Positions 48,008 to 57,800 of a stretch of DNA of 64,000 nt are shown in pieces. Made by a program: the position numbers and the translations under genes. This stretch comes from Microbacterium paulum (GTDB lineage: Bacteria > Actinomycetota > Actinomycetes > Actinomycetales > Microbacteriaceae), in assembly GCF_015707995.1 (NCBI RefSeq), contig NZ_JAAGRY010000010.1, positions 1 through 64,000 on the forward strand, written 5' to 3'. The notes beneath the pieces were generated by a model. It saw only the letters and a list, made by a program, of their open reading frames with translations, searched no databases and was not told where the DNA came from. Within the stretch, counting starts at the first letter, position 1. Each line of letters starts with the position of its first letter.

Positions 48008-48853
48008 TCACGCCTCGCGCGTGATCGTCACCTGCACGTGCAGGTCGCTCTTGTACGGCCCGGCGTACACACCGCGCAGCGGGGGCACGTCGTTGTAGTC
48101 GCGGCCGCGGCCGACGAGAACGTGCCGGTCGCCGATCTCGATGCGGTTGGTCGGGTCGAACCCCTCCCAATCGCCCGTGAACCACTCGACCCAGGCGTGC
48201 GATTCGCCGGTGACGGCGACGCCGACCTCGGCGTGCGGGTTGGGGTGCAGGTAGCCCGACACGTACCGCGCCGGAATGCCGACCTCGCGCAATGCCCCGA
48301 GGGTGATGTGGGTGATGTCCTGACAGACGCCCTTGCGCTCCACCCACGCCTCGGCGCCGGTCGAGTGCACCCCGGTGATGCCGGGCATGTACTCCATGGC
48401 CTCCCCGATCGCCGTCGCGATCGCGAGCGCCGCCCGGCCGGGGTTGTCGTGCTGCGCGGCGATCGAGCGGGCGATCTCGGCGACCTCGGGGTGCGGCTCG
48501 GTGCGGCCGGACTGCCCGAGCATCTCGACCGTCTCGATCGCGCGCGGGCTCTCGCGGGCGAGGCGATCCCAGCTGATCTCGGGGAACTCGATCGGCCGCG
48601 GTCGCACCTCGACGAGCGAGCGCGCCGTGATGTCGAGCGCACTGTGCCCCGCGAGCACGTCGAACGCCGCGACCCGCGTGCCGAAGTAATCGGCGTAGTA
48701 GTTCACGCTCGTCGAGGGGTCGATGTCGAGCTGCGAGCTCAGCACGAACTGCGCGTCGGTCGAACTCGGCAGCATGCGCGCCTCGTTGTACGACGCACCG
48801 ACGTCACCCGGGTAACGAAAGCCCGTCGCGTGTTCGATCCGCAGGCGCATCAT
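48008..48853 (-). CDS. Transglutaminase-like protein
   Basis: A 281-residue protein. An N-terminal beta domain (MRLRIEHATGFRYPGDVGAS) precedes a transglutaminase/protease-fold core with the catalytic Cys in ERKGVCQDITHITLGALREV, His in TGESHAWVEWFTGDWEG and Asp in FDPTNRIEIGDRHV. It overlaps the alpha-E gene by 4 bp. The trio ATP-grasp/alpha-E/transglutaminase is widely conserved together and is thought to make or modify a peptide, but no product is established to my knowledge. Confidence 0.88.
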   Translation of the reverse strand: MMRLRIEHATGFRYPGDVGASYNEARMLPSSTDAQFVLSSQLDIDPSTSVNYYADYFGTRVAAFDVLAGHSALDITARSLVEVRPRPIEFPEISWDRLARESPRAIETVEMLGQSGRTEPHPEVAEIARSIAAQHDNPGRAALAIATAIGEAMEYMPGITGVHSTGAEAWVERKGVCQDITHITLGALREVGIPARYVSGYLHPNPHAEVGVAVTGESHAWVEWFTGDWEGFDPTNRIEIGDRHVLVGRGRDYNDVPPLRGVYAGPYKSDLHVQVTITREA

Positions 48854-49782
48854 GAGGTCTCTCCGATCCAGCTGGGCTCGGCGTGGGTGGGGAAGAACCG
48901 GTCGCGAATCGCCTCCGACGCCTCGCGGGTGACCTTCTGCACCTGCTCCATGTGCTCGGGCAGGTCGCGCAGGATCTCTTCGATCGGCCGGTACTCGAGG
49001 TCGTTGCGAATGCGGCCGAGCGCGCGCAGCACGGTGTTCGAGTGCCCGACGCGGTCGGCGACCGGGTCGATGGCGCTCATGCACTGCTCGGCGACGGTGA
49101 TCGAGTGGATGACCGAGCGCGGGAAGAGCCGGTCGAGCAGCAGGAACTCGGCCGCGTTGGCCGCACTCGGCATGCCGCGGTAGGTGCGCAGGTACGCCTC
49201 GTAGGCGCCGCACGAGCGCAGAATGGTCGTCCACGACGGGCCGGATGCCTCGGTCAGCGCCCGCGTCGCGAGCAGCCGCGCGGTCATGTCGGTGCGCTCG
49301 ATCGCGCGCCCGAGCGTGAGGAACTGCCAGGCCTCGTCGCGGCTCGTCGACGAGTCGGTGACGCCGACGGCGAGCGCCGACCGCTCGCGCACCCACTGGA
49401 AGAACTCGTGCGCCTTCTCGTTGTTGATACGCCGAGGCATCCGCGAATACGTCGTGTTGAGGGTCTCCCACAGCTCGGTGGAGACGATCTCGCGGGCGCG
49501 GCGGGCGTTCTCTCGGGCCGACTGCACGGCGTAGGCGATGCTCGACGGGTTGGCGCGGTCGACGGCGAGGCTCGTGAGCACGTCGCCGCGCGTCACGCGC
49601 ACCTCGTCGCCGGGGGTCACCGCCCCCATGACGCCCATGAGCGACCGGCAGGCGGTGTCTTCGTCGATCCACGGGTCTTCGAGCAGCAGCTGCAGGTGCA
49701 CGTCGAGGATGCGCGCCGTGCCGTCGCTGCGCTCGATGTACCGCCCGATCCAGAACAGGCTCTCGGCGATGCGGCTCAGCAT
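48850..49782 (-). CDS. Alpha-E domain protein (DUF403)
   Basis: A 310-residue all-helical protein starting MLSRIAESLFWIGRYIERSD, the hallmark of the alpha-E family. Repeated E-R pairs occur later (TLGRAIERTDMTARLLATRA). There is no known catalytic site; it is proposed to act with the ATP-grasp enzyme. It overlaps the ATP-grasp gene by 7 bp and the transglutaminase gene by 4 bp. Confidence 0.88.
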   Translation of the reverse strand: MLSRIAESLFWIGRYIERSDGTARILDVHLQLLLEDPWIDEDTACRSLMGVMGAVTPGDEVRVTRGDVLTSLAVDRANPSSIAYAVQSARENARRAREIVSTELWETLNTTYSRMPRRINNEKAHEFFQWVRERSALAVGVTDSSTSRDEAWQFLTLGRAIERTDMTARLLATRALTEASGPSWTTILRSCGAYEAYLRTYRGMPSAANAAEFLLLDRLFPRSVIHSITVAEQCMSAIDPVADRVGHSNTVLRALGRIRNDLEYRPIEEILRDLPEHMEQVQKVTREASEAIRDRFFPTHAEPSWIGETS

Positions 49783-51449
49783 GACGCCACCCCCGTCTGC
49801 TGCTGCTGTTCCTGCTGCTCGGCGAGCGGGCGCGGGTCGCTCGGCGCGTGGTCGGGCGTGCCCTGCGCGTCGTAGATGATCGGAATGGCCTGTGTGACGG
49901 ATGCCTGGTCGGCGACCAGTCCCGCCAGGCCCCCCGGCTCTTGCAGGCCGCGCGGCCCGCGCGCGGGCGCGTCGCCGCCGACGATCCAGGTGTCTTTCGA
50001 TCCGCCGCCCTGCGACGAGTTCACGACGAGCTGCCCTTCGGGGAGGGCCACACGGGTGAGCCCGCCTGGCAGCACCCACACCTCGTCGCCGTTGTTCACC
50101 GCGAACGGGCGCAGGTCGGCGTGCCGCGGGCGCATGCCGTCTTCGACGAGTGTGGGGATGGTCGAGAGCATGACGACCGGCTGTGCGATCCAGCCGCGCG
50201 GGTCGGCGATGAGCTTGGCGCGAAGCGTGTCGAGTTCGGCGGGCGAGGCATCCGGCCCCACCACGAGCCCCTTGCCGCCCGAGCCGTCGACCGGCTTGAT
50301 CACGAGTTCGTCGAGGCGATCGAGCACCTCTTCGAGCGCGTCGGGCTCTTCGAGCCGCCACGTGTCGACGTTCTTCAGGATCGGCTCTTCGGCGAGGTAA
50401 TAGCGGATCAGGTCGGGCACGTACGTGTAGAGCAGCTTGTCGTCGGCGACGCCGTTGCCGACGGCGTTGGCGATCGTGACGTTGCCCAGGCGCGCCGCGA
50501 GCATGAGGCCCGGCGCGCCGAGCATCGAGTCGGCGCGGAACTGCAGCGGGTCGAGGAAGTCGTCGTCGACCCGGCGGTAGATCACGTCGACGCGCTTGGG
50601 CCCGCGGGTCGTGCGCATGAACACCTTGCCGCCCATGCACTGCAGGTCGCGGCCCTCGACGAGCTCGACGCCCATGAGCCGGGCGAGCAGCGTGTGCTCG
50701 AAGTAGGCGGAGTTGTAGACGCCGGGTGTGAGCACGACCACGTTCGGGTCGTCGACTCCGGGCGGGGCGGCATTGCGCAGGGCCTGCAGCAGCTTGTTCG
50801 GATATTCGCCGACCGGCTGCACGCGCATCGAGTGGAAGAGCTCGGGCAGGGTCTGCGCCATGACGCGCCGGTTCGAGATGACGTAGCTGACACCCGAGGG
50901 CACCCGCACGTTGTCTTCGAGCACGCGCATCTCGCCGTGCTCGTCGCGGATGAGGTCGATGCCGGCGACCTGGATGCGCACACCGTTGGCCGAATGGATG
51001 CCCGCGGCCTGGCGGTAGAAGTACTGCGAGCTCGCGATGAGGGCGGCGGGCAGCACCCCGTCGCGCACACAGTACTGGCGACCGTAGGCGTCGTCGAGGA
51101 AGGCCTCGAGCGCCTTGACGCGCTGCTGCACGCCCTTCTCGACCCGCGACCACTCGTCGTAGGCGATGACGCGCGGCACCGCGTCGAGCGGGAACGGCCG
51201 CTCTTCGCCGGCGAAGTCGAAGGTCACGCCCTGCGCGAGATACGAGCTGGCGAGCGACTCGGTGCGCCCGCGCAACTCTTCTTGCGTCAGTCGCGCGAGC
51301 GCCTGATGCAGCTCTTTGTACGCCGCACGCGACGCTCCGCCGTCGCCGGCGTGCTCGGGCGCCTCGAACATCTCGTCGAACGGCGGCACCCCCGACGCGG
51401 TCTTGCGCGGCGCGAGTGTCGAGCCGTAGCCGTCGAACAGATCACCCAT
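49776..51449 (-). CDS. Circularly permuted ATP-grasp protein (DUF404/DUF407)
   Basis: A 557-residue enzyme. Landmarks are GVTFDFAGEERPFPLDAVPR near the N-terminus, IQVAGIDLIRDEHGEMRVLE, DNVRVPSGVSYVISNRRVM, ELVEGRDLQCMGGKVFMRTT and the nucleotide-binding LVIKPVDGSGGKGLVVGP. A Gln-rich tail ends the protein. ATP-grasp enzymes join a carboxylate to an amine, so a peptide ligase role is likely. ATG 51449 is 6 nt after TAGGCT, so the operon mRNA is probably leaderless. Confidence 0.88.
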   Translation of the reverse strand: MGDLFDGYGSTLAPRKTASGVPPFDEMFEAPEHAGDGGASRAAYKELHQALARLTQEELRGRTESLASSYLAQGVTFDFAGEERPFPLDAVPRVIAYDEWSRVEKGVQQRVKALEAFLDDAYGRQYCVRDGVLPAALIASSQYFYRQAAGIHSANGVRIQVAGIDLIRDEHGEMRVLEDNVRVPSGVSYVISNRRVMAQTLPELFHSMRVQPVGEYPNKLLQALRNAAPPGVDDPNVVVLTPGVYNSAYFEHTLLARLMGVELVEGRDLQCMGGKVFMRTTRGPKRVDVIYRRVDDDFLDPLQFRADSMLGAPGLMLAARLGNVTIANAVGNGVADDKLLYTYVPDLIRYYLAEEPILKNVDTWRLEEPDALEEVLDRLDELVIKPVDGSGGKGLVVGPDASPAELDTLRAKLIADPRGWIAQPVVMLSTIPTLVEDGMRPRHADLRPFAVNNGDEVWVLPGGLTRVALPEGQLVVNSSQGGGSKDTWIVGGDAPARGPRGLQEPGGLAGLVADQASVTQAIPIIYDAQGTPDHAPSDPRPLAEQQEQQQQTGVASC

Positions 51450-51520
51450 GCCGCGAGCCTAGTCGGGGCCGTGTTTCGTGAGTGTGACGGATGCCCGGGG
51501 CATCCAGGTCTCAGGCGGCG

Positions 51521-52777
51521 TCAGCCCGCGAGGACGAGCCGCAGCTGCTCGACGGCCCAGTCGAGCTCGGTGGCGCGCACGACGAGCGGCGGCGCGATCC
51601 GGATCGTCTGTCCGTGGGTGTCTTTCACGAGCACGCCGCGGTGCAGCAGCCGCTCGGCGATCTCGCGGCCGGTGCCGTAGGCGGGATCGATGTCGACGCC
51701 GGCCCACAGGCCCGCGACACGGATGCCGGTGACCCCGGCGCCCACGAGGGCCTGTAGCGCCTGCTCGAGGTGCTCGCCGAGTGCCTGGGCACGCGTCTGG
51801 AACTCTCCCGAGGCGAGCATCTCGACCACCTGCTGCCCCACGGCGCAGGCGAGCGGGTTGCCCCCGAAGGTCGACCCGTGCTCGCCGGGGCGAATCACGC
51901 CCAGCACCGCGGCGTCGGCCACGACCGCCGACAGCGGCACGATGCCGCCGCCGAGCGCCTTGCCGAGCAGGTACACATCCGGCACGACCTCTTCACGGTC
52001 GCACGCGAACGTCGTTCCGACGCGGGCGAGACCCGACTGGATCTCGTCGGCGATGAAGAGCACATTCTTCTCGTCGCAGATCTCGCGGATGCGCCGCAGG
52101 TACCCTTCGGGCGGGATCACGACGCCCGCCTCGCCCTGGATGGGCTCGACCAGCACCGCGGCGGTGTTCTCGTCGATCGCGCGGGCGATGGCCTCGGCAT
52201 CCCCGTACGGCACCGACACGAAGCCGGGCGTGAACGGCCCGAAGCCCGCGCGCGCCTGCGGGTCGTCGCTGAAGCTCACGATCGTGGTCGTGCGCCCGTG
52301 GAAGTTGCCGTCGGCCACGACGATCGTCGCGGCCCCCTCGGGCACGCCTTTCACCCGGTACGCCCAGGCGCGTGCGAGCTTTATGCCCGTCTCGACCGCT
52401 TCGGCGCCGGTGTTCATCGGCAGCACCATGTCTTTGCCGCAGAGGGCCGCCAGGGCCTCCGCGAACGGGCCCAGCCGGTCGTTGTGGAACGCGCGGCTCG
52501 TGAGCGTGACCCGCCCGAGCTGGTCGACCGCCGCCGCCACCAGGGCGGGGTGTCGGTGCCCGAAGTTCAGGGCCGAGTACGCCGACAGCAGGTCGAGGTA
52601 GCGTTTGCCCTCGACGTCGGTCACCCACGCGCCCTCGGCGCGCGCGACGACGACGGGCAGCGGGTGGTAGTTGTGCGCGACGTGCGCGTTCTCGGCGGCG
52701 ATCAGCTCGCCGGTGAGGGCATCGGCCGGGGCGTCGGCGCGGGCACCGGAGAGCCCGTCGACAGGGGTGGTGGTCAT
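51521..52777 (-). CDS. rocD: Ornithine aminotransferase
   Basis: A 418-residue class III, PLP-dependent aminotransferase turning ornithine and 2-oxoglutarate into glutamate semialdehyde and glutamate. Landmarks are YLDLLSAYSALNFGHRHPAL, the phosphate site in MNTGAEAVETGIKLARAWAY, VEPIQGEAGVVIPPEGYL, IADEIQSGLARVG and the catalytic Lys in LLGKALGGGIVPLSAV. It overlaps the upstream dihydrolase-like gene as ATGA. PutA, encoded 2 kb away, would oxidise the product to glutamate. Confidence 0.93.
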   Translation of the reverse strand: MTTTPVDGLSGARADAPADALTGELIAAENAHVAHNYHPLPVVVARAEGAWVTDVEGKRYLDLLSAYSALNFGHRHPALVAAAVDQLGRVTLTSRAFHNDRLGPFAEALAALCGKDMVLPMNTGAEAVETGIKLARAWAYRVKGVPEGAATIVVADGNFHGRTTTIVSFSDDPQARAGFGPFTPGFVSVPYGDAEAIARAIDENTAAVLVEPIQGEAGVVIPPEGYLRRIREICDEKNVLFIADEIQSGLARVGTTFACDREEVVPDVYLLGKALGGGIVPLSAVVADAAVLGVIRPGEHGSTFGGNPLACAVGQQVVEMLASGEFQTRAQALGEHLEQALQALVGAGVTGIRVAGLWAGVDIDPAYGTGREIAERLLHRGVLVKDTHGQTIRIAPPLVVRATELDWAVEQLRLVLAG

Positions 52778-53658
52778 CGCTTTCCTCGCAGTTCGAGCGT
52801 GCAGCACTTGATGCCGCCGCCGCCGAGCAGCAGCTCGGACAGGTCGACGAGCACGGGGTTGTAGCCGCGTTCGCGCAGCTGGGCTTCGAAGCCTGTCGCA
52901 CGCGGCGAGATGAAGACGTTGTAGCCGTCGGATGCCGAGTTGAGGCCGAACACGGCGCCGTCGGCATCGTCGACGAGGATCGCGTCGGGGTAGCGCTCTT
53001 CGAGGATGCGGCGGGAGTGGTCGTCGAACGCGGAGGGCAGGTAGGCGATGTTCGCCTTCTCGACGCCGCCGGGGCCTTCGACGGGGTCGAGCACCGAGAT
53101 CGCCGTGTCGAGGTGGTAGAACCGGGGGTCGACGAGACGCAGCGAGACGACCTCGCGGTCGAACACCCGGGCGATCTCGGCGTGGCTGTCGCCCGTCGAG
53201 CGGAAGCCCATGCCGGCGAGGATCGTGTCGCCGACGAGCAGGAAGTCTCCCTCGCCCTCCTGCACCGAGACGGGCTCGACCACGTCGAAGCCGTGCGCGG
53301 CGAACCAGTCCATGAACGGACGCTCCTCGCCGCGGCGCTCGTCGACACGGAACCGCACGCCGAGCGCGCGGCCGTCGATGATGAAACCGCCGTTGGCGGT
53401 GTAGACCATGTCGGGCAGGCCCGGGACCGGGTCGATCAACTCGACCTCGTGGCCGAGGGCGAGGTACGTGTCGTAGAGCGCCTGCCACTGCGCGAGCGCC
53501 TTGGCCGTGTCGGTCGGCTTCGCCGGCTCCATCCACGGGTTGATGCGGTAGCTCACGGTGAAGTGCTCGGGCCGGCACATCAGGTAGCGGCGGTGCTGGG
53601 CGGTGCGGGCCGGGGCCGCGGGTGCGGCCTGCGCGGCGGGTGCGGACGAAAGGGACAT
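52774..53658 (-). CDS. Guanidino-group hydrolase, probably arginine dihydrolase (ArgZ-like) rather than dimethylargininase
   Basis: A 294-residue pentein-fold enzyme. After a 20-residue Ala/Pro leader come CRPEHFTVSYRINPWMEP (Asn40), MVYTANGGFIIDGR (Asn89), the Glu-rich EGEGDFLLVGD, catalytic His182 in FYHLDTAISVLD and Cys285 in GGGGIKCCTLELR. Dimethylargininase and arginine deiminase stop after one hydrolysis. The two Asn positions and the INPWM motif resemble the ArgZ/AgrE group, which releases ornithine directly. That fits its ATGA overlap with rocD. ATG 53658 has GAGGAG upstream. Family certain, reaction inferred. Confidence 0.75.
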   Translation of the reverse strand: MSLSSAPAAQAAPAAPARTAQHRRYLMCRPEHFTVSYRINPWMEPAKPTDTAKALAQWQALYDTYLALGHEVELIDPVPGLPDMVYTANGGFIIDGRALGVRFRVDERRGEERPFMDWFAAHGFDVVEPVSVQEGEGDFLLVGDTILAGMGFRSTGDSHAEIARVFDREVVSLRLVDPRFYHLDTAISVLDPVEGPGGVEKANIAYLPSAFDDHSRRILEERYPDAILVDDADGAVFGLNSASDGYNVFISPRATGFEAQLRERGYNPVLVDLSELLLGGGGIKCCTLELRGKR

Positions 53659-53831
53659 CTCGCTCCTCGATTCCTTGGTCTTCGAAGGGCGGCGGACGCT
53701 GTCCAGAGGCCCGTCGGCGCTTCGACTCGTTCTGACGGGGCGGAGAGGCAAGGTCGGGCGGGCACGCCGGGATCCATTGTGCCAGAGTCGGCCCTGCCGT
53801 CGACGAGCACCGGTGAGTAGATTTCTTTTCC

Positions 53832-54572
53832 ATGGGGAGAAGAACAGGGGACGAGACCCGGGCACTGCTGCTGCGGGTCGGGATGCAGCTGCTGCTCGAG
53901 CGCGGGGTGTCGGCGGGGGTGCAGCACATCCGGCTGCAGGACGTGCTGCGGCACGCGGGGCTCACCACGGGCGCCGCCTACCGGCTGTGGGCCGATCAGA
54001 ACGACTATCAGCGCGACCTCGCCGTCGCGATGGTGCGGCTGCGCCTGAGCAGCCCCGCCGACTATGCGCGCACAGCGGTCGACGACCTCATCGCCGCGGG
54101 CGCGAGCGGCGACGACGTGATCCGCGCCGCCGCCGAGGCGCACGTGCGAACGACGGGCATCGACATCGACGACCCCGCCGACGCGCTCGACGCCCAGCAG
54201 TTCCTCATCGCGCTCGCGCTGCGCACCACGGCGCAGACGTGGCCCGAGCTGAAGGATGCCAGCACCGATCGTCACCGCGAATCGATCGCCGTGTTCGCGG
54301 AGTTCTACGCCTACCTCATGCAAGCGTACGGACTGCGCATGAAGTCGCCGCTGACGGTGACCGATTTCACCGAGGCGATGGCCGCCCTGGGCGAGGGCTT
54401 CGCGGTGCGGGGCCTCGAGGGCATCGAGCATCCGCGGTACACGTTCGCCGAAGGCGACGAGGCGCCGACCGGGGAGTGGACGCTGTTCGCACTCGGCGTG
54501 CGTGCGCTCGTCAACGAGTTCATGACGCCGGTCCGAGAAGGCGACGGGGGCGGGAGCTCTGGGGTGGAGTGA
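53832..54572 (+). CDS. TetR-family regulator
   Basis: A 246-residue regulator. The HTH is GVQHIRLQDVLRHAGLTTGA then AYRLWADQNDYQRDLAVAM (Tyr-x-x-Trp in place of the usual Tyr-x-x-Phe). The ligand domain is poorly conserved. TAGATT lies 8 nt before ATG 53832, so a leaderless or nearly leaderless start. Divergent from the dihydrolase/rocD operon across 173 bp, and thus a candidate regulator of it; also convergent with putA. Confidence 0.85.
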   Translation: MGRRTGDETRALLLRVGMQLLLERGVSAGVQHIRLQDVLRHAGLTTGAAYRLWADQNDYQRDLAVAMVRLRLSSPADYARTAVDDLIAAGASGDDVIRAAAEAHVRTTGIDIDDPADALDAQQFLIALALRTTAQTWPELKDASTDRHRESIAVFAEFYAYLMQAYGLRMKSPLTVTDFTEAMAALGEGFAVRGLEGIEHPRYTFAEGDEAPTGEWTLFALGVRALVNEFMTPVREGDGGGSSGVE

Positions 54573-54810
54573 AAACCCCCAGCCCCAGAGCGACACTCCC
54601 CCCGGCGTGTCAAATGACGGTCAGACCATCGGCCCTGCTGAACCACCAGTGGTGCATCACAGCGTCGTGCTGAAACCGGTCTCCGTCGGCGCTCCCCAGA
54701 TGCGCCACTCACATCGTGTCGCTCCCGAGCCGCCGAGGCCAGAAAGATAACTTGTTTCTCTCCGGCCCCGGCGAGCTGCGGGTTGATGGACTCGGTCCAC
54801 GCCGTGCCGC
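54573..54810. other. Intergenic region between convergent TetR and putA genes
   Basis: 238 bp without a gene. GCTCTGGGG and CCCCAGAGC near 54553-54592 form a 9-bp stem across the TetR stop, a likely terminator. The words GAGCGACAC and GTGTCGCTC recur inverted further right (about 54588 and 54716). The structure is looser than palindromes A-F. Confidence 0.5.
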
Positions 54811-57800
54811 TCAGATGACCGCTTCGCTCCACGGGTCGGGGTTGCCGAACCGGTGCGCCGTGATCGTGATCGCCTGCTCGTGCAGGAACGGCAGCAGCTC
54901 GATGCGGCCCGCCGTCGTGACCTCGTTCGCGTAGACCGCGATGTCGGGGTCGCCGTCGGTCGCCTCGGCGAGCGCCGTGCGCGTGGCGGCGACGGATGCC
55001 TCGGCCCCCACGATCCGCACGCGCGAGACGCCCGTGGCGCGCACGCGGGCGATCCACTCGTCGTCGGTCTCGAGGTGCACGGGCACGTCGAGCTCGCCGA
55101 GCGCGCGGCGCACCGCAGCGGGCAAGCCCACCGGCGCACTGAGGGTGAACCCGCCGCCGGCGCGCACGCCCGCGACGACGACGCGCAGGAGCGCCTGCCA
55201 CAAGGCATCCGCCGTCGCGCGCACCGCCACCTCGACCGGGCGGTAGCGGAAGAGGTTCCGCTCGACCTTCAGCTGCGACACGTCGCGCACGCGGCCGAAC
55301 TCGCGGTCCCACGCGACGGCGTCGGAGAGCGCGCCTCGGCGCAGCCACTCGAATGCCTCGTAGTCGAGCGAGGGCTGCGCGGCCTCGATGAGCCCGGTGA
55401 TGCGCGAGTCGAGCCCCCGCAGGTGCAGCGTCGACGAGGGGGCGCCGCCCGCGCCGGCGCGCCACGAGCCGAGCCCGACGAGGTAGTGCGGGCCACCGGC
55501 CTTGGTGCCGGCGCCCACCGACGAGCGCTTCCACCCGCCGAACGGCTGGCGCTGCACGATCGCGCCCGTGATGCCGCGGTTGACGTAGAGGTTTCCGGCC
55601 TCGACGCCGTCGAGCCACGTGGCCAGGTCGTCGGGGTCTTGCGTGTACAGCCCGGCCGTCAGGCCGTAGGCGACGGCGTTCTGCAGTTCGATCGCCTCGG
55701 CCAGAGACGAAGCGTGCAGGACGCCGAGCATGGGGCCGAAGAACTCCTCGAGGTGCGTGCGCGATCCGGGCCGCACCCCGACGCGGATGCCGGGGCGCCA
55801 CAGCCGCCCGGCATACTCGGGCGCCACATCGCGTTCCTCGCGCGGCTCGACGAGCCACTGCTCGCCCTCCTCGAGCTCGGTGAGCGCCCAGTCGAGCTTG
55901 CCGCGCGGCGGCTCGACGACGGGACCGACCTCGGTGCGCGGGTCGGAGGGCACGCCGACGCGCAGCGATTCGGTGGCATCCACCAACTGCCGCGCGAAGC
56001 GCTCCGAGCGGGCGACGGGGCCGACGAGGATCGCGAGCGAGGCGGCCGAGCACTTCTGGCCGGCGTGGCCGAACGCGCTCTTGACGAGGTCGGATGCCGC
56101 GAGGTCGAGATCGGCCGACGGCATGACGATCATGGCGTTCTTGCCGCTCGTCTCGGCGAGGAGCGGCAGCTCGGGCCGCCACGAACGGAAGAGCGCCGCG
56201 GTGTCCCACGACCCGGTGAGGATCACCCGGTCGACGTCGTCGTGCGCGATCAGCTGCCTGCCGAGACCACCCTCGTCGATGTCGACCAGGGCCAGCACGT
56301 CGCGCGAGACACCCGCCTCGTCGAACGCCTGCCACAGCGCCTCGGTGACGACGGCCGCGCACCGGCGCGCCTGCGGCGCCGGTTTGAACACGACGCCCGA
56401 TCCGGCGGCGAGGGCCGCGAGCACGCCGCCCGCGGGGATCGCGATGGGGAAGTTCCACGGCGGGGTCACGACTGTGAGACGCTCGGGCACGAACACCGCG
56501 CCGGGCACCCGGTCGAGCTCGCGCGCCGTGGCGGCGTAGTAGTTGGCGAAGTCGACGGCCTCGCTGATCTCGACGTCGGCCTCGGCGAAGACCTTGCCGG
56601 TCTCCGACGCCGCGACCTCGATCAGCTCGCCCCGGCGCGCCTCGAGCGCGCGGGCCGCGGCCTGCAGCACGAGGGCCCGCTCGGCGGCGGGGGTCCGGCC
56701 CCACGCCTCGGCGGCGGCGCGCACGCGCTGCACGGTCTCTTCGAGGGCCTCTTCGGACTCGATCAGCGCGGCCGCGATCGTCGCGTCGCCGGCGGTCGAG
56801 GTCTCGACCCGGGCGAGGATGTCTTTCGCCCAGGCGCGGTTCGCGGGCAGCGCCGGGTCGGAATCGGGCGTGTTCGCGAAGCCCGCGGCGCCGCCGTCTG
56901 CCGCGCCCGACCCCGCTCCCACGGCCTCACGGCCGGCGAACACGGCGGTGTCGACGAACTCCTCGCCGCCGAACAGTGCCCCGCCCGCGCGGTCTGCGCG
57001 CTCGGCGCCGCCGCGCGCGATGTCGAGCACGACCTGGGTCAGATCGGTGTCGGCGTCCGTCTCGGCCGGCTGCGTGAGCGCGTCGGCGGTGGTGGATGCC
57101 TCGGCACCGGAAACCTCGGCATCGGATGCCTCCGCGCCGGTCGCGTCCGCCGGCGCACCCTCGTGCTGCGGCGCCCCCTCGCCCGCACGGTCCTGCCGGC
57201 GGTTGGGCGTCGCGGGGAGTGCGGGGTCTGCCGCGCGCGCCATCGAGGCGACGAACCGGTCGCGCTCGCGGGTGAACATCGCCGGATCGGTCGCCAGGTC
57301 GAACGCGGCGGAGAGGAAGTTCTCGCTCGACGCGTTCTCTTCGAGGCGCCGCACCAGATAGCTGATCGCGACGTCGAACTCGTCGGGGCGCACGACCGGC
57401 ACGTAGAGCAGCACGTGCCCGACTTCGCGCGTGACCGCTTCGACCTGGCCCTGCGCCATGCCGAGCAGCATCTCGAACTCGACGTCGGGGCGCACGCCGC
57501 GCTCGCCCGCGAGCAGCCATGCGTAGGCGATGTCGAACAGGTTGTGCCCGGCGACGCCGATGCGGACGGCCCGGGTGTGCTCGGGGCGGAGGGCCTCGTC
57601 GAGGCAGCGCAGGTACGAGGCATCCGTGTCGAGTTTCGACGCGTGCGTCGCGAGGGGCCAGCCGTGCATCGTGGCATCCACGCGCTCCATGGCGAGGTTC
57701 GCACCCTTCACGAGGCGCACTTTGATGCGCGCGCCGCCCGCGTCGACGCGCTCGGTCGCCCAGGCCGTGAGGCGGCGGAGGGCCGGCAGCGCGTCGGGCA

